Assembly: GCF_014843005.1 (NCBI RefSeq)
Contig: NZ_JACYXM010000003.1
Coordinates: 248,001-312,000, forward strand
Direction of reading: 5' to 3'
Source of the DNA: Rhodanobacter sp. DHG33
GTDB taxonomy: Bacteria; Pseudomonadota; Gammaproteobacteria; Xanthomonadales; Rhodanobacteraceae
Length of the DNA stretch: 64,000 nucleotides
Shown: piece by piece, positions 54,027-61,169 of the stretch
Numbering within the stretch: the stretch's first letter is position 1
Layout: the number at the start of each line of letters is the position of its first letter
Notes under the pieces: generated by a model
What the model saw: only the letters and a program-made list of their open reading frames with translations
Database searches by the model: none
Told to the model about the DNA's origin: nothing
Translations under genes and position numbers: made by a program

Positions 54027-55157
54027 ATGTTCAAAAAAGCTTTCACGGTGCTGGCTGGCACCATGGTTGCCGCGGCAGTGTGCGCCGCCGGCGCTGCCCA
54101 GCTGCGCAGCGGCCATCCCGATTCCTACACCGTGCGCAGGGGCGACACGCTGTGGGGGATTTCGGCGAAGTTCCTGGTCAAGCCCTGGCTGTGGCCGGAG
54201 ATCTGGCAGGCGAACCCGCAGGTGCGCAACCCGCATCTGATCTATCCGGGCGACGTGCTCAACCTGTCCTTCATCAATGGAGGGGCAGGCATGAAGCTGG
54301 AGCCCGGCCTGCATCCCGAGGGCGATGCGGTGCCGGCGATACCGCTGGATGCCGTGAAGACCTTCCTGAAGGATCTGCGCGTGATGGATTCCAGCGTGGT
54401 CGACAAGGCTCCCTACGTGGTCGGTCTGGAAGAAGACCAGCTGGAAGGCACCTCGGGCCAGAACATCTACGTGCGCGGCCTGGACAGCCAGCCCGGCCAG
54501 CGCTGGGCGATCGTGCGGCCCGAGCACGTGTTCCGCGGTTTCGATGCGGACGGCGGCAAGAACAACGCGGTCTACGGCGATGAGCTGTACGCCAACGCGG
54601 CGGTTGTGAAGTCGCCGTGGGAAGAGGACTTCGACAACGGTTCCGGCCACTACCTCCGCGGCACCGACATGGGGCTCGAGGTCAAGGTGATCGGTACCGC
54701 CCAGATGCTGCGTACGGGTGATCCGTCCACCCTGCTGGTGCTGGATTCCACCACCGAAGTCCACAAGGGTGACCGGCTCATGCCGGTGGACGACAACCCC
54801 TACGATCCGTACTTCTTCCCGCATGCGCCGCAGAGCCTGTCCAAGCAAGCCCGCGTGATCGCGTTCACCGACGCGATGGACGCGGTGGGCCCGCACCAGG
54901 TGGTGGCGCTGTCGGTGGGATCGAAGGACGGCGTGGACAACGGCACTACCTTCGCGGTCTGGGAGCCCGGCGCCTATACGCACGACGACGTGGCCGGCAG
55001 TTTCTGGCGCCGCGGCGTGGGTCCGCACGTGACCCTGCCGTCCGAGTACATCGGCCACGTGATGGTGTTCCGCACTTTCGACCACGTCAGCTATGCCCTG
55101 GTGATGGATGGCCTGCGTCCGGTGAAGAAGGGCGACCAGCTGCAGATGCCCGAATAA
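54027..55157 (+). CDS. LysM peptidoglycan-binding domain protein
   Basis: The product has 376 residues. A signal peptide (VLAGTMVAAAVCAAGAA) precedes a single LysM domain (about residues 35-80; SYTVRRGDTLWGISAKF, then NPHLIYPGDVLNL). The long C-terminal part (residues about 95-376) is beta-rich and has no obvious catalytic motif. The LysM-protein gene next to dprA is a conserved arrangement in gammaproteobacteria. It probably binds the cell wall; its function is unknown. A strong inverted-repeat terminator follows. Confidence 0.92.
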   Translation: MFKKAFTVLAGTMVAAAVCAAGAAQLRSGHPDSYTVRRGDTLWGISAKFLVKPWLWPEIWQANPQVRNPHLIYPGDVLNLSFINGGAGMKLEPGLHPEGDAVPAIPLDAVKTFLKDLRVMDSSVVDKAPYVVGLEEDQLEGTSGQNIYVRGLDSQPGQRWAIVRPEHVFRGFDADGGKNNAVYGDELYANAAVVKSPWEEDFDNGSGHYLRGTDMGLEVKVIGTAQMLRTGDPSTLLVLDSTTEVHKGDRLMPVDDNPYDPYFFPHAPQSLSKQARVIAFTDAMDAVGPHQVVALSVGSKDGVDNGTTFAVWEPGAYTHDDVAGSFWRRGVGPHVTLPSEYIGHVMVFRTFDHVSYALVMDGLRPVKKGDQLQMPE

Positions 55158-55177
55158 CCCTCGCGGCATTCGCTCAC

Positions 55178-55206
55178 ACAACGGCGCGGCGATCCCGCGC
55201 CGTTGT
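55178..55206 (+). terminator. hairpin terminator after the LysM gene
   Basis: A perfect 12-base stem ACAACGGCGCGG / CCGCGCCGTTGT with a CGATC loop follows the stop by 20 bases and leads into CGTTTGT. The T-run is short, so termination may be partial, allowing read-through to dprA. Confidence 0.7.
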
Positions 55207-55234
55207 CGTTTGTGGCGCTGGCTAGAGTCGCCGC

Positions 55235-56365
55235 ATGAGCGAAACCGACGAACTGCGCGCGTGGCTGATCGCCTTGCGTACCCCGGGGTTGGGGCCGGGC
55301 GGCCTGCGCGAGGCGCTGGTGGCGGCCGGCGGCCGCATCGACGGCGCGCTCGCGCTGCTGCGCCGGCAAGCTGCGGCGCTGGACGAAGGCGCGGCCGCCT
55401 GGCTGGATGCCCCCGACGAGGCGCGTCTTGCTGCCGATCTCTCGTGGCTTGCCGAACCCGGCCATCGCTTGTTGCGTTGCACCGAGGCGGATTTCCCGCC
55501 GCTGCTGGAAGCCATTCCGCAACCGCCCGCCGTACTGTTCACGGCCGGCGACGCCGGGCTGTTGCTTCGTCCGCAGGTGGCCATCGTGGGCGCGCGGGGC
55601 GCCAGCCCGGCGGGCCTGGCCCATGCGCGCAGCTTTGCTCGTGCATTGGCATTGGCGGGCTTCATCGTCACCAGCGGCATGGCCGACGGCATCGACGGTG
55701 CCGCTCACGAGGCCGCGCTGGATGCGGGTTGCGCGACCGTCGCGGTGGTCGGCACGGGGCCGGACCGGATCTATCCGCGCAAGCATCACGCGCTGGCGCA
55801 TCGCATCGCGGCGCAGGGGGTGCTGATCAGCGAGTTTCCGCCGGACACCGCACCGCGCGCCGACCATTTTCCGCGCCGTAACCGCCTCATCTCCGGTCTG
55901 TCGCTGGGCACCTTGGTGGTGGAGGCGGACCTGCGCTCCGGCTCCCTGATCACCGCACGGCTGGCCGGCGAACAAGGCCGCGAGGTCTTTGCGCTGCCCG
56001 GCTCCATCGACCATCCGCTGGCGCGCGGCTGCCACCGGTTGATCCGCGACGGTGCGCGGCTGGTGGAAGAGCCGGGCGAGGTGATCGAGGCGCTGGTCCC
56101 TGCGGCACGTGCCCAGGGCTTGGAGCTGGCCGCCAGGCTGGGCCGCCCCGATACGCCAGCGCCGGCGGGTGCCGATGCCCCGGGCGATGATCCGGATTAC
56201 GCACGCCTGCTCGCCGCACTGGGCCATGACCCGGCCACCATGGACGCACTGGCCGAGCGCACCGGACTGGCTGCCGCGGCGCTGTCCTCTATGCTGTTGA
56301 TGCTGGAACTGGACGGCCGCGTGGCCGGCCTTCCGGGCAACCGTTACCAGCGGATGCCCGGCTAG
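55235..56365 (+). CDS. dprA: DNA-processing protein DprA (Smf)
   Basis: The 376-residue product has an N-terminal SAM-like part and the Rossmann core. VAIVGARGASPAGLAHARS, SGMADGIDGAAHEAAL and FPRRNRLISGLS are the ssDNA-binding and RecA-loading signatures. The C-terminal winged-helix domain DPATMDALAERTGLAAAALS is present. It loads RecA on incoming single-stranded DNA during natural transformation. Its presence suggests, but does not prove, competence. It lies between the LysM gene and topA. Confidence 0.95.
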   Translation: MSETDELRAWLIALRTPGLGPGGLREALVAAGGRIDGALALLRRQAAALDEGAAAWLDAPDEARLAADLSWLAEPGHRLLRCTEADFPPLLEAIPQPPAVLFTAGDAGLLLRPQVAIVGARGASPAGLAHARSFARALALAGFIVTSGMADGIDGAAHEAALDAGCATVAVVGTGPDRIYPRKHHALAHRIAAQGVLISEFPPDTAPRADHFPRRNRLISGLSLGTLVVEADLRSGSLITARLAGEQGREVFALPGSIDHPLARGCHRLIRDGARLVEEPGEVIEALVPAARAQGLELAARLGRPDTPAPAGADAPGDDPDYARLLAALGHDPATMDALAERTGLAAAALSSMLLMLELDGRVAGLPGNRYQRMPG

Positions 56366-56500
56366 CCAGGCGTCCCAAACCCGCGCCGCACCACGCTTTC
56401 ACGCCGCCCGGCTTGACAGTCCAACGGTCGGCGTGGTCTGACTAGATATATAGGCATGCCGCAGTGCGGCATGAATTCGCTCCACCCACCAAAGAGATTC

Positions 56501-58987
56501 ATGGCCAAGAACCTGCTCATCGTCGAGTCGCCCGCCAAGGCCAAGACGATCAACAAATACCTCGGCAAGGACTTCCAGGTCCTCGCTTCCTACGGCCATG
56601 TGCGCGATCTCAAGCCGAAGGAGGGCGCGGTCGATCCGGAGCGCCACTTCGCTATGCACTACGAGATCATCGAGCGCAACGAGAAGCACGTCGACGCCAT
56701 CGCCAAGGCTGCCAAGGTCGCCGACGACATCTACCTCGCCACCGACTTGGATCGCGAAGGCGAGGCGATCAGCTGGCACATCAGCGAGATCCTCAAGGAC
56801 CGCGGCCTCACCAAGGGCAAGCAGCTGCACCGCGTGGTGTTCTCCGAGATCACGCCCAAGGCGATCAAGGCCGCGGTGGCCGCGCCGCGCCAGCTCTCGC
56901 ACGACCTGGTGGACGCCCAGCAGGCGCGCCGCGCGCTGGATTACCTGGTGGGCTTCAACCTGTCGCCGGTGCTGTGGCGCAAGGTGCAGCGCGGCCTGTC
57001 CGCCGGCCGCGTGCAGTCGCCGGCGCTGCGCATGATCGTGGAGCGCGAGGAGGAGATCGAGGCCTTCGTCGCACGCGAATACTGGACGGTGCAGGCGCAG
57101 CTGCGCCACGCCGAAGGCGAGTTCAGCGCCAGGCTCACCAAGCTCAACGGCAAGAAGTTCGAGCAGTTCGACCTCACCAACGAGGCCGATGCGATGGCCG
57201 CGCGCGCCGCGCTGAAGGAGGCCGCGCATGGCCGTCTCACCGTCAGCGAAGTGGGCAGCAAGGAGCGCAAGCGCCGTCCCGCGCCGCCGTTCACTACCTC
57301 CACCCTGCAACAGGAGGCCGCGCGCAAGCTCGGCTTCACCACCAGCCGCACGATGAAGGTGGCGCAGGGCCTGTACGAAGGCGTGGGCCTGGGCAGCGAA
57401 GGCAACGTCGGCCTGATCACCTACATGCGTACCGACTCGGTGGCGCTGTCCGACGACGCGCTGGGCGAACTGCGCGCGCTGATCGCGCGCGACTTCGGCC
57501 AGAAGGCGCTGCCCGACCACCCGCAGTCCTACAAGGCCAAGAGCAAGAACGCGCAGGAAGCGCACGAGGCGATCCGCCCCACCTCGGCGATGCGCACGCC
57601 GCGTGAAGTGTCCGCCTTCCTCAACGACGAGCAGCGCAAGCTGTACGAGCTGATCTGGAAGCGCACCGTGGCCTGCCAGATGATCCACGCCACGCTCAAC
57701 ACCGTGTCGGTGGATTTCGACCTGCCGCACGCCGCCGGCGGTCCCGCCGCGTTCCGCGCCACCGGCACCACCGTGGTCGACCCCGGCTTCCTCGCCGTGT
57801 ACGAGGAAGGCCGCGACCAGAAGGACGCGGACGACGACGACGAAGGCCGCCGCCTGCCGCGGCTGGAGAAGGGCGAACAGGTGCCGCTGCACGACATCGC
57901 CGCCGACCAGCACTTCACCGAGCCGCCGCCGCGCTACTCGGAAGCCTCGCTGGTGAAGGCGCTGGAGGAATACGGCATCGGCCGTCCTTCCACCTACGCC
58001 AGCATCATCCAGGTGCTGCTCAACCGCGAGTACGTGCTGCTGGACAACCGCCGCTTCAAGCCCACCGACATCGGCCGCGCGGTGGGCAAGTTCCTCACCC
58101 AGCATTTCACCCGCTACGTGGACTATGACTTCACCGCCAAGCTCGAAGACGAGCTCGACGCAGTGAGCCGTGGCGAGGAGGCCTGGGTGCCGCTGATGCA
58201 GCGCTTCTGGCAGCCGTTCAAGCAGCAGGTGGAGGAGAAGACCGAGTCGGTGGACCGCAGCGAGGCCACCGGCGCGCGCGAGTTGGGCAGCGACCCCAAG
58301 AGCGGCAAGCCGGTGTTCGTGCGGCTGGGACGCTTCGGGCCGTATGCCGCGATCGGCGACAAGGACAGCGACGAGAAGCTGCAGTTCGCGTCGCTGCGCC
58401 CCGGCCAGAGCATGCACACCATCACGCTGGAAGAGGCGCTGGAACTCTTCAAGCTGCCGCGCCAGCTGGGCGCCGCGCCGAACGGCGACGAGGTCAGCGT
58501 GGGCATCGGCCGCTTCGGGCCATTCGTGAAGCAGGGCAGCACCTACGCCTCGCTCAAGCCCGAGGACGATCCCTACACCATCGAGCTGCCGCGAGCCCTG
58601 CAGCTGGTGGAAGACAAGCTCACCATGCTCGCCAACCGCGTCATCCTCGACTTTGGCAACGGCGTGCAGGTGCTCAACGGCCGCTACGGCCCGTACATCA
58701 CCGACGGCGAGAAGAACGCGCGCATTCCCAAGGAGCAGGAGCCGAAGGAGCTCACCGAGGCGCAGTGCCTCGAACTGCTTGCCGCCGCGCCCGCGAAGAA
58801 GGGCGGCCGCTTCGGGCGCAAGAGCGCGGCGAAGAAGGAACCGGCAGCGAAGAAGACGGCCGTGAAGAAGGCTGCCGCCAAGAAGGCGCCGGCCAAGAAG
58901 ACGGCCGCCAAGAAGACCGCGACGAAAAAAACCGCGGCCAAGAAAACGGCCACGAAGAAAGCGGCGGCGAAGAAGACGCCGGCCTGA
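56501..58987 (+). CDS. topA: DNA topoisomerase I
   Basis: The 828-residue type IA enzyme relaxes negative supercoils. The Toprim domain has IVESPAKAKT with the catalytic Glu9 and DLDREGEAISWH for metal. The active-site Tyr is Tyr308 in ITYMRTDS. C-terminal to the core are three Topo_C-like repeats with GRFGPY, GRFGPF and GRYGPY, but no Cys4 zinc ribbons, unlike E. coli TopA. The last about 60 residues are an Ala-Lys tail (AAKKTAAKK-type repeats) resembling histone H1. A hairpin at 59015-59040 follows. Confidence 0.96.
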   Translation: MAKNLLIVESPAKAKTINKYLGKDFQVLASYGHVRDLKPKEGAVDPERHFAMHYEIIERNEKHVDAIAKAAKVADDIYLATDLDREGEAISWHISEILKDRGLTKGKQLHRVVFSEITPKAIKAAVAAPRQLSHDLVDAQQARRALDYLVGFNLSPVLWRKVQRGLSAGRVQSPALRMIVEREEEIEAFVAREYWTVQAQLRHAEGEFSARLTKLNGKKFEQFDLTNEADAMAARAALKEAAHGRLTVSEVGSKERKRRPAPPFTTSTLQQEAARKLGFTTSRTMKVAQGLYEGVGLGSEGNVGLITYMRTDSVALSDDALGELRALIARDFGQKALPDHPQSYKAKSKNAQEAHEAIRPTSAMRTPREVSAFLNDEQRKLYELIWKRTVACQMIHATLNTVSVDFDLPHAAGGPAAFRATGTTVVDPGFLAVYEEGRDQKDADDDDEGRRLPRLEKGEQVPLHDIAADQHFTEPPPRYSEASLVKALEEYGIGRPSTYASIIQVLLNREYVLLDNRRFKPTDIGRAVGKFLTQHFTRYVDYDFTAKLEDELDAVSRGEEAWVPLMQRFWQPFKQQVEEKTESVDRSEATGARELGSDPKSGKPVFVRLGRFGPYAAIGDKDSDEKLQFASLRPGQSMHTITLEEALELFKLPRQLGAAPNGDEVSVGIGRFGPFVKQGSTYASLKPEDDPYTIELPRALQLVEDKLTMLANRVILDFGNGVQVLNGRYGPYITDGEKNARIPKEQEPKELTEAQCLELLAAAPAKKGGRFGRKSAAKKEPAAKKTAVKKAAAKKAPAKKTAAKKTATKKTAAKKTATKKAAAKKTPA

Positions 58988-59079
58988 TGCCCGCCAACCG
59001 CGCCTGCCGACGGCGCCATGTCCGCTTTCGCGGGCATGGCGCTCATGAAGAAATGGCCTGAGCCTGGAGCATTGGCCCG

Positions 59080-59652
59080 ATGCCGCAAACCTTCACCCTG
59101 GCCGACCTCGATGCCGCCTCCGCGCTGTTGCGCGACGGCGGCGTGATCGCCTATCCCACCGAGGCGGTGTTCGGACTCGGCTGCGACCCGCACGACCAGA
59201 CAGCCTTCGCGAAGATCTTCGCGCTCAAGCAGCGCCCGGCGACGCAGGGGGTGCTGCTGATCGCCGCCGACTTCGCCCAGGTCGAACGCTATATCGACTT
59301 CGCCAAGGTGCCCGATGCCGTGCTCACGCAGGTGCGCGCGAGCTGGCCGGGGCCGCATACCTGGATCTTCCCGCGCAGCGCCGCCGTGCCCGAATGGGTG
59401 GCGGGTGCGCATGCGGGCATCGCGCTGCGCGTCACCGCCCATGAACCCGCCGCCGCGCTGTGCCGCGCCTTCGGCGGTGCACTGGTTTCCACCAGCGCCA
59501 ACCCCCATGGCGAGCCGCCTGCGAAGAGCACGCAGACCGTGTGCGATTACTTCGGCGATGCCCTGAACGGGGTGCTGGCCGCCCCGCTGGGCGCGCAGGA
59601 CCGCCCCACGACCATCCGCGATGCGCTCACCGGCGCTATCATCCGCGCCTGA
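59080..59652 (+). CDS. tsaC: Sua5/YciO/YrdC/YwlC threonylcarbamoyl-AMP synthase
   Basis: The 190-residue product has the YrdC fold. GGVIAYPTEAVFGLGCDP is the N-terminal motif and FALKQRPATQGVLL the nucleotide-binding segment. ASWPGPHTWIFPR and GALVSTSANPHGEPP complete the site. It makes threonylcarbamoyl-AMP for t6A37 modification of ANN-decoding tRNAs. Short TsaC (not Sua5) type, as no C-terminal domain is present. It follows topA after 92 bases, a common order in this group. Confidence 0.93.
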   Translation: MPQTFTLADLDAASALLRDGGVIAYPTEAVFGLGCDPHDQTAFAKIFALKQRPATQGVLLIAADFAQVERYIDFAKVPDAVLTQVRASWPGPHTWIFPRSAAVPEWVAGAHAGIALRVTAHEPAAALCRAFGGALVSTSANPHGEPPAKSTQTVCDYFGDALNGVLAAPLGAQDRPTTIRDALTGAIIRA

Positions 59653-59780
59653 CTTGTCGGTGAATCACGGTTGGCGGGGCTTCCTGCGGTTCAGCGGCGC
59701 GCACAAGGGGCATCCCTAGCATCATGGACGCCGCCCATATCGGGCGGTCAGCGGCGTGCAGCCGTGGATTTGGGAGCAGG

Positions 59781-61151
59781 ATGGCTTTGTCCACCGTATA
59801 CGACAGCTTGAGATACGAACCGGCGCAAGCCGTGCTGCCGCTGTTGAACGCGCGCGACCCGCAGCGCGTCGTGGCCTGGCGTCACGGCGTGGCGGTGAGC
59901 GCGGCGCAGTTCCTGGTCCACGTCGCGGAGGTCGCCGCGCTGTTGCCCGAGGCGCCCGCCGCGGTGAATCTGTGCGAAGACCGCTATGCCTTCCTCGTCG
60001 CGTTCTGCGCCATCGCGTGCCGCGGCCAGGCCAACCTGCTGCCGCCGTCGCGCGCACCGCAGGCGGTGGAAGAAGTGATGGCCGCGCATCCGGGCAGCTA
60101 CGCGCTGGGCGAGCTGGCGCTGTCGCCCGCGCCGCACGGCTACCGCAAGCTGCCGGCCCTCGACGCCTGCCCCGGTGCGCCGCCTGCGACGGTGCCGGAG
60201 ATTCCCGCCGAACAGCCGGTGGCGATCGGCTACACCTCCGGCTCCACCGGCACGCCGCGCGCCAACGCCAAGAGCTGGCGCAACCTGCGCGCCAGCAGCG
60301 CCGGCACGTTGGCGATGCTGGGCAGCGTGGCCGGAGAGCGTTTCAACGTGGTGGCCACCGTGCCGCCGCAGCACATCTACGGCATCGAGATGAGCGTGCT
60401 GCTGCCGCTGCTGGGCGACGTGGGCGTGCATGCGGGGCGCCCGTTCTTTCCGGCCGACGTGGCCGCCGCGCTGGCCGAGGTGCCCGCGCCGCGCGTGCTG
60501 GTGACCACGCCGGTGCACCTGCGCGCGCTGGTCGCCGCCGGCACGCCGCTGCCGCCGTTGGCGGCCATGCTTTCCGCCACGGCGCCGATGCCGCCGGAAC
60601 TGGCGCAGGCCGCCGAGCAGGCGTTCGGCGCGCCGCTGCTGGAAGTGTTCGGCTCCACCGAGACCTGCGCCTTCGCCAGCCGCCGCGTCGTGGCCGATGC
60701 CGACTGGGCGTTGTTCGACGGCGTACACCTGCACCCGCAGCCGGACGGCACCCTGGTCGACGCGCCGCAGCTCGATGCCCCCGTGCTGCTGGCCGACATC
60801 GTGAGCCTGCACGCCGCCGGTCGCCGTTTCCGCCTCTGCGGCCGCAACACCGATCTGCTGGAAATCGCCGGCAAGCGCGCCTCGCTGGGCGACCTTACCC
60901 GCCGCCTGCTGGCCATTCCCGGCGTGGAGGACGGCATCGTGTTCCAGCTCGACGAGGCGGATGCCGCCGGCGTGCGCCGCATCGCCGCCCTCGCGGTGGC
61001 GCCGGCGCTGGACGAAGCGGCGATCCTCGAAGCCTTGCGTCGCGCCATCGACCCGGTGTTCCTGCCGCGTCCGCTGCGTCGCGTGCCGGCGTTGCCGCGC
61101 AACGACACCGGCAAGCTGCCGCGATTGGCGTTGCTGGCGCTGCTGGGCTGA
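59781..61151 (+). CDS. AMP-dependent acyl/aryl ligase
   Basis: The 456-residue ANL-superfamily enzyme has the P-loop GYTSGSTGTPR (A3), FGSTETCAFASR (A5) and the C-terminal catalytic Lys in NDTGKLPRLALL (A10). It adenylates a carboxylate and passes it to CoA or a carrier protein. The protein resembles the stand-alone ligases of aryl polyene and xanthomonadin clusters in its compact size, but no other pigment genes lie beside it, so the substrate is unknown. The start at 59781 follows GGGAG; the open frame upstream is not conserved-looking. Confidence 0.85.
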   Translation: MALSTVYDSLRYEPAQAVLPLLNARDPQRVVAWRHGVAVSAAQFLVHVAEVAALLPEAPAAVNLCEDRYAFLVAFCAIACRGQANLLPPSRAPQAVEEVMAAHPGSYALGELALSPAPHGYRKLPALDACPGAPPATVPEIPAEQPVAIGYTSGSTGTPRANAKSWRNLRASSAGTLAMLGSVAGERFNVVATVPPQHIYGIEMSVLLPLLGDVGVHAGRPFFPADVAAALAEVPAPRVLVTTPVHLRALVAAGTPLPPLAAMLSATAPMPPELAQAAEQAFGAPLLEVFGSTETCAFASRRVVADADWALFDGVHLHPQPDGTLVDAPQLDAPVLLADIVSLHAAGRRFRLCGRNTDLLEIAGKRASLGDLTRRLLAIPGVEDGIVFQLDEADAAGVRRIAALAVAPALDEAAILEALRRAIDPVFLPRPLRRVPALPRNDTGKLPRLALLALLG

Positions 61152-61169
61152 CCGCGCGAAGCTTTTGCG

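Noticed and set aside
56413-56452. TTGACA followed by TATATA upstream of topA as a promoter.
   Set aside because: The -35-like and -10-like words are not 16-18 bases apart; spacing is far too long.
59015-59040. 11-base hairpin after topA as a terminator.
   Set aside because: Strong stem with one G-T pair but no following T-run; it may be a processing or attenuation hairpin, but termination is not supported.
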